Positions 1-9,805 of a stretch of DNA of 59,522 nucleotides are shown in pieces. The position numbers and the translations under genes were made by a program. The notes below the pieces were generated by a model. That model saw only the letters and a program-made list of their open reading frames with translations, searched no databases and was not told where the DNA came from. Position 1 is the first letter of the stretch; each line of letters begins with the position of its first letter. Location of the stretch: contig JBBDMW010000054.1 in assembly GCA_040878005.1 (NCBI GenBank), forward strand, positions 1 to 59,522, read 5' to 3'. The stretch is from JBBDMW01 sp040878005. Its GTDB lineage: Bacteria > Chloroflexota > Dehalococcoidia > Lucifugimonadales > Lucifugimonadaceae.

Positions 1-135
1 CTCTTCGAGGCTCGCCTGTCGGCTCGGGGCTTTACTTGCTTCGCGTCGGACAATGTGGCGGCTCGGGTGTCCGGTCGAGACGACATCGCGGTGGGACAAC
101 GTCGCGGTGGGACAAAGAGCGGTTGAGCAAAAGGG
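1..135. repeat. Interspersed intergenic repeat, left-edge copy
   Basis: Non-coding stretch made of the same blocks seen again near 47.1 kb, 48.6-49.2 kb and 50.6 kb. The blocks are a 'cgaggctcgcctgtcggctc' block, a 'tttacttgcttcgcgtcgga' block, a 'ggcggctcggg' block and a 'ggtcgagacgacatcgcggt' block. It is cut by the window edge. Open frames through it are low-complexity and not credible genes. Confidence 0.7.
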
Positions 136-183
136 GTCGAGATCAAAACGGTGGCGGCTGTAATGCTTGGGCGTGGGTTTCGT

Positions 184-675
184 TCAGCAGCCTCGCAGTC
201 TTCTGCCTTCAAGCCAGTCGGCGATTATGCGGTCGTCGTGGTCGAAGGCCATCTCGGGCAGGCGGTCAAGTGGGAATGTGCCGGCGTCAGATGATTCATC
301 GCCGGCCGCGAGCGTTCCGCCCGTGATCTCTGCGTGGTAGACGCTGAGAACTACTGGCCGACCCTCTTCTGAGTACAGGCCGACGAGCCACCGGGCGGAT
401 ACTTCCAGGCCAGACTCCTCCCATACTTCGCGCTCCACGGCCTTCTCAACCTTTTCGCCGCGGTCGACGTAGCCGGAAGGGAAGCTCCACCTGCCGTATG
501 CAGGCTCGATTGCCCGGCGGACCAGGACTATGCCGTTGTCCATCGGGATGATGGCGGCGGCTGCGAGCTTGGGATCAGCGTATGCGACTGTGCCACACCC
601 GCTGCACCGGGGGTGTCCGTGGCCCTGCAGCGCAAGTGTTGCTCCGCAATGTGTGCAAAATGCCGGGTGGGTCAA
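184..675 (-). CDS. Nudix hydrolase with N-terminal zinc ribbon
   Basis: Protein of 163 residues. Two Cys pairs in the first 30 residues (CTHC and CSGC) form a short zinc-ribbon, as in NudC-like and ADP-ribose-type Nudix proteins. The Nudix box is complete and canonical: G-x5-E-x7-REVWEESGL, starting at GYVDRGEKVE near residue 68. Members hydrolyse nucleoside diphosphates linked to another moiety, using divalent metal held by the REVxEE glutamates. The substrate cannot be told from the sequence. The start is a TTG at 675 with a GGAG a few bases upstream, and the zinc ribbon begins directly after it. It stands alone; its 3' end faces the left-edge repeat. Confidence 0.88.
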   Translation of the reverse strand: MTHPAFCTHCGATLALQGHGHPRCSGCGTVAYADPKLAAAAIIPMDNGIVLVRRAIEPAYGRWSFPSGYVDRGEKVEKAVEREVWEESGLEVSARWLVGLYSEEGRPVVLSVYHAEITGGTLAAGDESSDAGTFPLDRLPEMAFDHDDRIIADWLEGRRLRGC

Positions 676-952
676 AAGGCTCCGCCGCGAGACGCGCTGT
701 CCGCCTGTTGTGGTGTGCCCGGGTCATACAGGCACTGTGTGACAGACGCCAACCAGTGATGAGTTCGTTAGTCTTATAAGAGGATGTTCATACTTTACAG
801 GTGGTGAGGAACCTCTTGATGTCGTGCTGTACGGCGCAGACCGTTGGTCCGGCAGCGCGCCTGTCCCTCACCACCCACATTTAACCTGGACCAGCCGCCT
901 CGGTTCCCGGCGGTCACGAGTCATATGCGGCGATTCGCCGCGGGGATAATTG

Positions 953-2152
953 ATGTCCGCTACTGCGTCACAACAGTCAGTCAGACGTTTTATACCAACG
1001 GGCAGGGCGAGACGAATCGTTGTCGCCTCCGTTGTAGCTGTCGTATTGCTGACTCTTGCGATCTTGTCGCTAATCGGCTGGTACTACGCGGGCGAGATTG
1101 AGGCAGCCGGGTTCCGGGTGGTCCACGAGGAGCGTGCACTCAACGTGGAAGTGGTGGAAGTGGGCGAGGGCACAATCACCCTGGAGGCGGAGGTTGGAGA
1201 TTCCCCGCTCGTGGACCCCGCACTATGGGGACTTGATGCTGCCAACGGCTACGGCCACCTTGGTGAGATCATCTCTGCGGACACGCCGCTTGAGCCGGGT
1301 GGACAGACGGTTACTCGGCAATTTGAGCTGATCCGCGGTACTGTCAGCGCCGGAGATCAAGCACGGCTTGACCGTTACGTGTTCAACAGCGATCCCGAGG
1401 GAGCGCACGGCATCCCGTTCGACAACGTGGTTATCAATGGGCCTCTGGGCGAGTTGCCTGCGTGGTACGTGGACGGCGATGAAGACACCTGGGCCATCCT
1501 GGTCCACGGGAGGACAGGCACGCGCGCGGAGACGCTCCGCATGTTGCCGCCGGTTGTGGATGCCGGCCTGCCGGCGCTCATCATCTCGTACCGGAATGAT
1601 GAGGTTTCGCCCCTGGACCCGTCCGGCTACTATCAGTACGGCCTCACTGAATGGGAAGACCTGGAAGCGGCGGCGCGATACGCGTTGGACAACGGAGCAG
1701 AGAACCTTGTCCTGATGGGGTTCAGCATGGGCGGATCGATCGCCACGCAGTTCCTATATGAATCAGAGCTTGCAGAAGAGGTCGCCGGGGTGTTCCTGGA
1801 CTCTCCAATGCTGGATATGACCTCAACCCTGGAGTTGGGCGCGGAGCAACGTGGAGTTCCAGGGTTTATCACGAACATCGCGAAGGTCTTCTCCACGATC
1901 CGGTCCGGGGTGGACTGGGCGGCGCTGGACTACCTGTCACGAGCAGACGAGCTTGATGCGCCTATCCTGCTGGTGCACGGCAATGCAGACGCCGTAGTTC
2001 CAGTGTCAACCAGCGACCGCCTGGCCGAGGAGCGGCCTGACATCGTGGAGTACATCAGGTTCGTGGGCGCCCAGCACGTGGGCTCATGGAACATGGACCA
2101 GGAGCGGTATGAGTCGGAACTGCACCGCTTCCTGGTCAACCTCGTCCGTTAG
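953..2152 (+). CDS. Membrane-anchored alpha/beta hydrolase
   Basis: Protein of 399 residues with a basic N-terminus and one hydrophobic helix (about residues 19-44), so probably anchored with the catalytic domain outside. The alpha/beta-hydrolase signature is complete: an oxyanion-type HGRTGTRAE, the nucleophile elbow GFSMGG (Ser), the acid in VHGNADAVVP (Asp), and the base in GAQHVGSW (His). Family members are esterases, lipases or peptidases; no motif narrows the substrate. The start chosen is the ATG at 953; a TTG directly before it is also open. Its last 17 bases overlap the convergent BY-kinase-like gene, so the two transcripts meet tail to tail. Confidence 0.85.
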   Translation: MSATASQQSVRRFIPTGRARRIVVASVVAVVLLTLAILSLIGWYYAGEIEAAGFRVVHEERALNVEVVEVGEGTITLEAEVGDSPLVDPALWGLDAANGYGHLGEIISADTPLEPGGQTVTRQFELIRGTVSAGDQARLDRYVFNSDPEGAHGIPFDNVVINGPLGELPAWYVDGDEDTWAILVHGRTGTRAETLRMLPPVVDAGLPALIISYRNDEVSPLDPSGYYQYGLTEWEDLEAAARYALDNGAENLVLMGFSMGGSIATQFLYESELAEEVAGVFLDSPMLDMTSTLELGAEQRGVPGFITNIAKVFSTIRSGVDWAALDYLSRADELDAPILLVHGNADAVVPVSTSDRLAEERPDIVEYIRFVGAQHVGSWNMDQERYESELHRFLVNLVR

Positions 2153-5018
2153 AAGCGCGGGCGCCTGAAGTCACGGTCTGCCGGATGGAGTCAGCCTTGG
2201 CAAAGTTGAGGACCGCTCCCATGACCCGTGCGCCCGCAAGCTCCAGCGCCTGTGTTGCGTCACGAACCGAGTCATACGTGGTGGACCGCATGTCCAGGAC
2301 CATAACGGCCCGGCCAATCTTCTGAGCCAGTGGCACGGTCTCCGCGAATCCAAGCGTTGGCGCACCATCCACGACCACGGCGTCATACCTGTCGTTTGCC
2401 CAGTCCAGGAACACATCAAGCCCCACGGAGGAGAGCGTCTCGACACGGCTGACGCCGGTGCGTCCGGCCGGCAGGACATCGACGCCCGAACCATTTGTGG
2501 CTATGTAGGACGCCGGCCCGATGCTGGATTCAAGCGCCGTGGCGAGTCCCTCCGCTGTACCACTGAATCCCATCAGCTTTGATGCGTCCGGCTTCCACAG
2601 GTTGGCGTCCACGAGCAGCACCCTCAGATGCCTGCGGGCCAGCCCTTCAGCCAGGTTCATGGCAACTGTGGTTGCGCCCTCTCCACCGGAAGGGCCGGTT
2701 ACAAGGATCAAATGCGACCCGTCCTGCAGCGCGTACTGGACGTTCGTCGTCAGCAACTGCATGGACTCAGCGAACGCAGACGTGGGGTTTTCCTTGATGG
2801 TGGGCACACCGGCAGACTTCCGGCCACGCCTTATACGCGGCAGCGTGCCAAGGCTGTACAGGTCTCCCGCCAGCCGCAGCCGGTCCGGTCCGGACACACG
2901 CTTGTCGAAGACATCCAGCCCCAGTGCTGCGAGGATGCCCACTACCAGGCCACCGAATGCGGCGACCGGTATTCGAACGTCGACTCCACCCATCAGGAGC
3001 GAGTCCGAACCCTGTGGCTGGGCAGTAGCCACGGCAGAGTCCACAACCGTAATGCCAGTCTCCAACGGGCTGACCAGCAACAGCTCCAGCTCCCTGCGCA
3101 ACTGCACCAGCGAGCCGCTGTCACTTCCAGCAGCAGTCCCAATGGACTCAAGCTGCCGTGAACTGGACTCTATCCTGTCGGCAAGTCCCACCGACCGTTG
3201 CGAAATCAGCAGGATCTCATTGCGGAGGCCAGGCTGAATGTCACTGGCAGCGCTTTCAAGATCGGCAGATGCGCCAATAAGGCCGCTGGCGGCCACTGTC
3301 AGGCGGATCGCGACATCATCAGCCGTCCGTCGTGCGACCTGGCTGGTAGTTGTCTCATCCAGTTGCGACAGCAGCTCAGACGACCGCTGGAGGCCGGAGG
3401 CGGATGACATGATTCTCTGGTGAGCCAGTTGCACCGCGTCCGACAGGACAAGGTCGTTCGAAGACAGCATCGAATCAAGCCGTGTCATGGACTCTGAAGT
3501 TGCCGTAAGGGCAGTTCCAATCCTGCTGCCCAGCGCGCTCACCTGGCCCTGCAGCAGCGGGTCGCTGACGCTGGAAGATACCGCATCCATCTGGCGGCTG
3601 GTGACATCCAGGTCCAACTGAAGGACGTCAAGGCGCTCACGGGCGGACTCAGCCACCTGCCTGCGGTTTTCCGCTTCGGGGTCTTCGTCATATGCCTCAA
3701 GAAGAGTGGCCACAGTGCGGAGTCCCTCGGCCACGTCAGTGGACTGGAGACGAATCCTGCCGAGCTGCGTCACCAGGGCACTCTGCCTGATTGGCTCCGG
3801 TTCAGATTCCAGCGACCCGATGATTGATTCCAGGGATGAGGCGGCGAAACCTATCCGGGTCTGTGCGGTGAGCAACTGCCCCACCTGCGTTGGCGTGGCG
3901 ATGCCGGAGGAGCGAATCTGCGCCATGTCACTGGAGATGACGTCAAGCGCCGTGCTGCTCGACCGCGCCTGGTCCGCGAGGCGGCGCCTATTCTCAGGGG
4001 TGTTCTGCTGTCCTTCTCCTGATACATCGTTCACTGCCCGCTCAAGCTCGACAATGATCACACCAAGCTGCTCATGTATGGGTGTGAGGCGGTCTGCGAG
4101 CGAACTGGAGCCAACGGCAAGGGGCGATATGAGCGTGGAAGCGTCCCTGAGCGAAGAAGAGGAGCCGGTGAAGGTGGTGAGAGGGAGCGGCGGCAACGTG
4201 GGCTCAGCAGGAGTTGGCTGCGTGTCTTCCACGCGCTGGATTCCCTCACCTGTAGATTCAAGATCTGCGGCTGCGCCCGTGATCCGCGTGATTACTGAAG
4301 CGAATGTTGGGCCGCCGGAACCTGCGCCGGAAAGGTCCAGGTTTGCCAGCTCGTCCGCGTTGGTTTCAAGAGAACCCCGGAGGGCGTCGATGTCTGCTAC
4401 GACACTCGCGAGAACTGCCAGCGTACCCGGGTCCATCGGCAGCTCGCCCTCGCCGTCGTCAAGGTTCTGGCGAACGCCGGTGAGGGCTTCCTGGACAACC
4501 CGGCGCTGCTCATTGCGGAGGTAATCGACGTACGCGCCGACAAGGCCGTCTGCCCTTTGCTCTGCCGCCTGTGGGTTTGGCCCGAACACGCGAATCTCAA
4601 CCAGGTTGGTGCCGCTGAGGGGCACGACCTGGATCGCCCCCCTCAGCATGTCCACTTCACTGGCCATGCGGGCGGGCGACCATGACTCTACCTCCTCAGC
4701 AGGCACAGCTTTCCTGACAGCATTTTCGAGCACAGTCCGGCTCTGCATAAGGCGCAGGTGAGTCTGCAGGCTTAGATCGGTGACGCCAGAGGTTGCCAGA
4801 ACGGCGTGGGCGGGATTGCTGGACGGGGAGAGCACAGGCTGCTCAACCAGGATGGTTGCGCTGGCCACGTACACCGGCCCGGCCGCCTCCTCCGGTTCTG
4901 AAACCATGGAGAGGAGAACTGCCGCCGCGACGAAAATGGCGGTCGTGGTCACAATTATCCACTTGCGACGCCAGATGACGTGGAGGTAATGGAGAAGTTG
5001 AAAGTCTTGCTGGTCCAT
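2136..5018 (-). CDS. Wzz/BY-kinase-like polysaccharide co-polymerase with aberrant P-loop
   Basis: Protein of 960 residues from the ATG at 5018, which has AAGGA about 10 bases upstream; a GTG at 5039 is the alternative. Layout: N-terminal Wzz-type segment with a TM helix (about residues 20-42), a very long Ser/Leu/Asp-rich, probably coiled-coil periplasmic region (about 90-690), a second TM helix (about 700-720), then a cytoplasmic P-loop domain. Such fusions control chain length of exported polysaccharide through tyrosine autophosphorylation. Here the Walker A reads GPSGGEGATT: the usual Lys is Ala. Walker A' is VLLVDANLWKP and the Walker B region is VVVDGAPTLG. There is no Tyr cluster at the C-terminus. 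It is divergent from a degenerate paralog at 5617. A CpsB-type phosphatase, the usual partner, lies 8.5 kb away. Confidence 0.82.
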   Translation of the reverse strand: MDQQDFQLLHYLHVIWRRKWIIVTTTAIFVAAAVLLSMVSEPEEAAGPVYVASATILVEQPVLSPSSNPAHAVLATSGVTDLSLQTHLRLMQSRTVLENAVRKAVPAEEVESWSPARMASEVDMLRGAIQVVPLSGTNLVEIRVFGPNPQAAEQRADGLVGAYVDYLRNEQRRVVQEALTGVRQNLDDGEGELPMDPGTLAVLASVVADIDALRGSLETNADELANLDLSGAGSGGPTFASVITRITGAAADLESTGEGIQRVEDTQPTPAEPTLPPLPLTTFTGSSSSLRDASTLISPLAVGSSSLADRLTPIHEQLGVIIVELERAVNDVSGEGQQNTPENRRRLADQARSSSTALDVISSDMAQIRSSGIATPTQVGQLLTAQTRIGFAASSLESIIGSLESEPEPIRQSALVTQLGRIRLQSTDVAEGLRTVATLLEAYDEDPEAENRRQVAESARERLDVLQLDLDVTSRQMDAVSSSVSDPLLQGQVSALGSRIGTALTATSESMTRLDSMLSSNDLVLSDAVQLAHQRIMSSASGLQRSSELLSQLDETTTSQVARRTADDVAIRLTVAASGLIGASADLESAASDIQPGLRNEILLISQRSVGLADRIESSSRQLESIGTAAGSDSGSLVQLRRELELLLVSPLETGITVVDSAVATAQPQGSDSLLMGGVDVRIPVAAFGGLVVGILAALGLDVFDKRVSGPDRLRLAGDLYSLGTLPRIRRGRKSAGVPTIKENPTSAFAESMQLLTTNVQYALQDGSHLILVTGPSGGEGATTVAMNLAEGLARRHLRVLLVDANLWKPDASKLMGFSGTAEGLATALESSIGPASYIATNGSGVDVLPAGRTGVSRVETLSSVGLDVFLDWANDRYDAVVVDGAPTLGFAETVPLAQKIGRAVMVLDMRSTTYDSVRDATQALELAGARVMGAVLNFAKADSIRQTVTSGARASNGRG

Positions 5019-5616
5019 TGCGGTGTGGTTCCTTAACACCGGGAATCCCGAGGCGCTACGCCTACAGGGCGGCGGTGGCGCTCAGGCTCTCCTAGTCGGT
5101 CAAATGGCTCACTACGTGTGCGATCCGCCTGCCAGAGGCAACGTGCCAATCTCCGGCGGACAACCCATAAAATGACCGTATTGACGTGCCAAAGTGCTGA
5201 AAAGCTAAAAAGAAGAACAGTTGTACCTGCGCTTTTGTCTTTGCTTTGACTGAAAATGCACGGTTGTAATTAAGCTGCACACTGGCGGTGTGTTTGGCAG
5301 GCCAACCGGTATGTATTTCTCGGCGGCACTGACCCGTGCATCACAGCACCCAGTGTGCGGTTATACGAGTGCCGGTGAGGGCAGGGACGGGTAACGTGAG
5401 GTAACGATTCACGCGCGATTGGCAACAATTGCCCAACACGGCCCAGTTGGCAGCAACGCCGGTCACAGTTCTGTCACCGCTGCGCGGATGTGCTGCTTTC
5501 GCGGTGCTGGAAACCCTGGCAGAAACCGGATGCCTCACCTACTCTGAACCGGTCAATTTGATTCACAAAAAGGGGCTGCTCAGAGCGGCAGCCATGCAGC
5601 AGGCAAACAACCATTT
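5019..5616. promoter_or_regulatory. Divergent intergenic region with a weak minus-strand promoter
   Basis: About 600 bases without a credible gene between the divergent BY-kinase-like gene and its half-paralog. An AT-richer patch lies at 5160-5290. On the minus strand, TTGGCA (5192-5187) and TATGGG (5169-5164) are 17 bases apart and could drive the BY-kinase-like gene with a 140-base leader. No convincing plus-strand promoter was found. Confidence 0.3.
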
Positions 5617-6429
5617 ATGCGCACCAAACACTCGCAAAGCCGTTCCGTATTACTTGGCGCCGCGGCAGGGTTTGCCCTGGGCGCGGCGGGCGTGCTGGCG
5701 GCACACTGGCGTCCGAGACGGGTCATGCCCACCGACCGGATCGTTGCATGCGCCGGACTCCCGGTGCTGGCTGAGGCGCCGGTATCCCAAAACGGCCTGC
5801 CGCCGAGCCCCCTGGGGGAGCCGTTCCTGGAGGGGGCGCGGTTCCTGAGGGCTGCAATCCAGTCACTCCACTGGCAGCGGCCCATGAGGGCAGTGCTGGT
5901 TATGCCGGTGGGGCGCGTGCCGGCGGCGGATATCGTGACGTATTGCCTTGCCCGCTCTTTCGCTGAAGCCGCGAAACGAGTGGCGCTCATTGATGTTGGC
6001 GGAGAGACAGGCGCAGACGTGGGCTACATCGACCACCTGTTCGGGGACTCGCTGCGGATGGATGATGCGGTGAGGCTCCCTGCCTCTCGAGGAGGGGCCG
6101 AGGCCACGCCCGGAAGCCCGCAGCGTGAGCGCTTCAGCATGGCCCGCGCCAGCGACCTGTTGACGCAGGCGGCAGGCGGTGATGCAGCGCAGCACGTGGT
6201 GATCAGCGGCGCCCAACTTGCCAACCCGGAGCGGCACAGCCGGATGATGGCGCTGCGCCTCATGACTGCAGTGGACGGCGTGGTGATCCTGATTGACGCG
6301 TCAGAAATTACAGAGACAGCGTTGAAGTCAGAAGTGGACGCTGTGAGATCAGCAGGCGCTCACGTGGTGGGCGTTGCGGTGTGCCGGCGTGAGAGACGGC
6401 GCGGCATTCTCAACCTGCGGGCCGGTTGA
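5617..6429 (+). CDS. Degenerate BY-kinase-like membrane protein (half-paralog, no P-loop)
   Basis: Protein of 270 residues. One TM helix (about 10-30) is followed by a cytoplasmic domain that follows the C-terminal half of the neighbouring BY-kinase-like protein step by step. TM2 and the LPVLAEAP segment match TM2 and GTLPRI. The FLEGARFLRAAIQ helix matches the AESMQLLTTNVQ helix. RAVLVMPVGRVPAADIVTY sits where the Walker A should be, RVALIDVGGE where A' should be, and DGVVILIDASEIT where the C-terminal strand should be. No glycine-rich loop or Lys is left, so nucleotide binding is unlikely. Divergent pairing with the larger protein suggests a regulatory or scaffold role; this is inference. 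The start is the ATG at 5617. Confidence 0.6.
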   Translation: MRTKHSQSRSVLLGAAAGFALGAAGVLAAHWRPRRVMPTDRIVACAGLPVLAEAPVSQNGLPPSPLGEPFLEGARFLRAAIQSLHWQRPMRAVLVMPVGRVPAADIVTYCLARSFAEAAKRVALIDVGGETGADVGYIDHLFGDSLRMDDAVRLPASRGGAEATPGSPQRERFSMARASDLLTQAAGGDAAQHVVISGAQLANPERHSRMMALRLMTAVDGVVILIDASEITETALKSEVDAVRSAGAHVVGVAVCRRERRRGILNLRAG

Positions 6430-6450
6430 TGGCTATCCGGCTTTAAGTCA

Positions 6451-8898
6451 TCACCTGGCGCTCTCCGCCCAGAGAAGCTCTCCATCAGTCCTGAACGTCA
6501 CGTCGCCACTCTCGCTCGTGACGAACACGTTATTGCCGGCAACCGAGGCTTCAACCCGTTCCATAACTTCTGGCGACGGGTGGTCAAACTGGTTGTCGCT
6601 ACCGTTCGTCACCACCACTGCCACCGGTGACACGGCATGCAGGAATGACTCGGTGGAGGATGTGTTGCTGCCGTGATGTGGCAGCTTTAGGACGGTGGAC
6701 GCAAGGTTGGCACCGCTGGACATGAGTCGCTGTTCCCCGAGGGCCGTGATGTCGCCTGTAAGCAGGAAAGACACAGTGCCGTACCGCAGCATCGTGACGA
6801 TGGAGGCGTCGTTCAGTGGCTCGGTCTCTGAGAAGGCGCCAGCCTGCAGCACATGCAGCGCCACATCATCGTCGAGCGCAATCGACTGGCCCTGCTCCGC
6901 AACCATGTGACGGGGATGTTCACCTGTTATGCGCTTCCACTCATCGTAGAGCGCGGTGTTATGTTCCACGGGGGCGTCCATAACCAGCCCCACGTCATAA
7001 CGCTCAATCACAGCCTGCAGTCCTCCAAGGTGGTCCGCATCCGGGTGGGTCAACATTACCAGGTCAATGTGCCTGTCCCAGAAGGGGAGCGTCCCGTCCA
7101 GCGCCCGCACCGCACCCTGTGGGTCGAGACCGCCATCGATGAGCGCCTGTGTACCGCCCGGCGTTTCGATAAGCACCAGGTCGCCCTGGCCGGTCTCGAA
7201 GAACGTTACGGTTACGTGATCGCCCGGCCGGTCCTGAATAGCGCCGATCCACGCAATGACGGCGATGACCGCGACCACGGCTATGAGCCAGTTTGGCGGC
7301 GTGGCCCTTGCGTGCGCCGCGCCGGTGGGCGCCGCCGCCGGGTTCAGCATTGATTTCAGGTCGGGCAGCACGTTATGGGCCACGGCCTTTATGGGCCGCC
7401 GTGCCAGGAACAGTGCAAGGGCGACGTAGTAGGCCGCGGTGGCTGGAACGGCCCACGCATCTGCATTCACCGGCCCGGGAGGCAGGCCAGAGAACAGCTC
7501 CGCCACTGCCGCCATGTATTCACCTGCGAGCCACGCGGGCCAACCTGCGGCCTGGCCCATCCATGGAAGCATTGACCCGGCCCCGGCGGACGCCCCGGCA
7601 GCCACCACGAACAAGGGCAGGGCAGGCATCATCAGGAGCGTTGCCGCCACGCCCCACACAGGTACGGTTCCGAAATAAAGCGCTACCAGCGGTGCTGTGG
7701 CCACCGTGGCTGCTGCCGACACCGCTGCGCCTACCAGGGCTCCCTCGGTGATTCGTCGAAGTGGTCCAGCGGCGGGAATCCATGATGCTGTCATGTCGCG
7801 CACCCGTTCACTGATGGGCGGCACTAATACAGCTATGCCTGCGACTGCTGCGAAGCTGAGCTGGAATGAAACGGATGAAAGCACAACCGGGTCTGTTGCG
7901 ACCATCAGCGCGGCGGCCAGCCCGATGGCAGGCAGCACGCTTCTTTGACGGCCCAGCGCACGCGCCAGGAGGTACACGCTGAACATGATTGCCGCCCTGG
8001 TCACGGAAGGCGAAAATCCTGCCAGCGCCGCGTAGCCAAACGTGACCATGAACGGGGGCAGCAGGTAGACCTGTCGCCTGCGTCCGAGTGCCACGGCTGC
8101 GCCCACGAGCGTCATGCCGCCGACCAGCGCCACGTGGAGGCCGGAAATGGCCAGTACGTGCGCGGTGCCGGAGTTGCGAAACGATTCTGTGAGCGCGGCG
8201 TTCAGCCGAGTCCTGTCACCGACGACCATCGCAGCGGCCAGGCCTGCGGCAGGTTCGCTTATGGAGCGTGAGATGGATGCCGCAAGCGACTGCCTTAGGC
8301 CCGCCAGGTGACGCCTGACCGGGTTGCCTGCGTCTGATGCCAGGAGCGTCACCGGCCCAGCCGATACGCTGCCCGCGGTAGCGTCGCCAGCCTGTGATCC
8401 CGGGCGGAAGAATCCGGAAACCCGGAAGCGGTCGCCATATCTGAAGCCGTCCAGCGGCCGGTCCTGACCGGATGCGTCTGCCAAACGGGTGGTGTATACG
8501 TCCACGGCGAAATGTGCCGGGGCGAACTCATCGCCTGTGGATACGGCCTCCACGAGAAGGCGCAGGCGGACGTTGGAGCCGGTGGTCGGTGCGGCGTCGC
8601 CAAGCAGTGCGCCTATAAGTGTCACCTGGCCCTCGGCTCCAGGAACGTTGTGCCACGACTCGTCCGGTGAAGCGTCAAGCGCTGACGCAGCACGCCACAT
8701 TCCCAGCAGGAACACGAGAGCTACTAGCGCTGGTCCCGTGCTCCGGCCATACAGTCGCAGGGCAACGAAGAGGACCAGGCCGCCCAGTCCGAACAGGAGG
8801 AATGCCAGCCAGGGAACCACATGGCCGGGTGCGATGCCAAAACCGAGGGCCAGTCCTGTCCCCGCGGCGAATGCAGAGGCGGCGGCGATCAGCTTCAC
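6451..8898 (-). CDS. comEC: ComEC/Rec2 DNA-uptake channel protein
   Basis: Protein of 815 residues, a normal length for full three-part ComEC. Several TM helices at the N-terminus are followed by a soluble DUF4131/OB-like segment (about 60-200). Next comes the polytopic Competence domain with the family motif AISGLHVALVGG (about 250-262) and many TM helices up to about 520. Last is a C-terminal metallo-beta-lactamase domain with LTHPDADHLGG (about 615) and LPHHGSNTSS. The protein forms the inner-membrane channel for single-stranded DNA in transformation; the lactamase-like domain is thought to degrade the other strand. It starts with a GTG at 8898 that overlaps the comEA stop by four bases, so the pair is translationally coupled. 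Confidence 0.93.
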   Translation of the reverse strand: MKLIAAASAFAAGTGLALGFGIAPGHVVPWLAFLLFGLGGLVLFVALRLYGRSTGPALVALVFLLGMWRAASALDASPDESWHNVPGAEGQVTLIGALLGDAAPTTGSNVRLRLLVEAVSTGDEFAPAHFAVDVYTTRLADASGQDRPLDGFRYGDRFRVSGFFRPGSQAGDATAGSVSAGPVTLLASDAGNPVRRHLAGLRQSLAASISRSISEPAAGLAAAMVVGDRTRLNAALTESFRNSGTAHVLAISGLHVALVGGMTLVGAAVALGRRRQVYLLPPFMVTFGYAALAGFSPSVTRAAIMFSVYLLARALGRQRSVLPAIGLAAALMVATDPVVLSSVSFQLSFAAVAGIAVLVPPISERVRDMTASWIPAAGPLRRITEGALVGAAVSAAATVATAPLVALYFGTVPVWGVAATLLMMPALPLFVVAAGASAGAGSMLPWMGQAAGWPAWLAGEYMAAVAELFSGLPPGPVNADAWAVPATAAYYVALALFLARRPIKAVAHNVLPDLKSMLNPAAAPTGAAHARATPPNWLIAVVAVIAVIAWIGAIQDRPGDHVTVTFFETGQGDLVLIETPGGTQALIDGGLDPQGAVRALDGTLPFWDRHIDLVMLTHPDADHLGGLQAVIERYDVGLVMDAPVEHNTALYDEWKRITGEHPRHMVAEQGQSIALDDDVALHVLQAGAFSETEPLNDASIVTMLRYGTVSFLLTGDITALGEQRLMSSGANLASTVLKLPHHGSNTSSTESFLHAVSPVAVVVTNGSDNQFDHPSPEVMERVEASVAGNNVFVTSESGDVTFRTDGELLWAESAR

Positions 8899-9566
8899 TG
8901 CTGTGCCACGAGGGGACGAATGGAGTCAACGGTCTTGACGCCAATGCCGTCGACCGCAAGCAGATCCGCCACGCCGTTTATGGGGCCGTTGCTTGAGCGG
9001 AACTGGATGATTGACTGACCGCGCACTTCTCCGATGCCCGGCAGGTCCATCAACTCGGCGAGGGATGCTGTGTTGAGGTCGACAAGCCCCGAGGTTGTCG
9101 GGTTGGTGCCCGTGTCTCCGGCACCGGGTGGAGGTGGCGCCTGCCCTGCGACAACAGCAGCGTTGTCTCCTTCCAGCGGGATATTTATGCGGCTGCCGTC
9201 CGCCACGTGCGCTGCCAGGTTCAGCGATTCCGTGTCAGCGGTGGCCGCTGCGCCGCCGGCGGCCGTGATGGCATCGCCAAGCCGGGAACCGGGAGGAAGC
9301 ACGTGTACGCCGGGACTGTTGACTGCGCCTGACATGTGCACGACCAACGGCGCGGGAGTGGGGATGGTTATTTCGACCAGCCGCGGCTCAGGCCGGTCCA
9401 GCGCCCATCCGAAGCCGCCGCCAACCGCCGCGGCGAGGGCGAGTGCCAGGGCTATGTGGGCTGAATAGCGGCGAAGGGCCGAGTCACGTTCTGCCGCTTC
9501 CGGCGGTTGGGCAGCATCCGGGGGCCGGTCCCGGTTTGGTTCAGGCATGGTGGTGTGTTCGGTCAC
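8895..9566 (-). CDS. comEA: ComEA-type DNA receptor (SLBB + helix-hairpin-helix)
   Basis: Protein of 223 residues: a charged, Pro-rich N-terminus, one TM helix (about 32-52), an SLBB-type domain (about 68-130; VVHMSGAVNSPGVHVLPPG), a low-complexity Pro/Gly linker, and a C-terminal helix-hairpin-helix pair (LVDLNTASLAELMDLPGIG and VADLLAVDGIG). ComEA binds double-stranded DNA outside the membrane and passes it to ComEC, whose gene follows with a four-base overlap. Start GTG 9566; ATG 9548 is an alternative. No other competence gene (pilus, comF, dprA) is in the window. Confidence 0.9.
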   Translation of the reverse strand: MTEHTTMPEPNRDRPPDAAQPPEAAERDSALRRYSAHIALALALAAAVGGGFGWALDRPEPRLVEITIPTPAPLVVHMSGAVNSPGVHVLPPGSRLGDAITAAGGAAATADTESLNLAAHVADGSRINIPLEGDNAAVVAGQAPPPPGAGDTGTNPTTSGLVDLNTASLAELMDLPGIGEVRGQSIIQFRSSNGPINGVADLLAVDGIGVKTVDSIRPLVAQQ

Positions 9567-9805
9567 GACGCCGGTGGGCGGAACGGCGGCGGCCGTGGTG
9601 CGTGGATTTGCGTTAAGCGCCCGGTCAGGGGTGAATGTAAGCGAATTGGCGGCGATTGCATAGAGGCTGTGGCAGCTTCTGCTGAGCGCGTTCCATGCGT
9701 GGACGTGCTGGGCACTCGACCGTCAGGCGTGGCTGGCGTAACCTGCGCAGCGTCCGGCTTGTCCAACTCCCGCAGCCAGGGAGCCTACAGAGGAAAATCA
9801 GCCCA

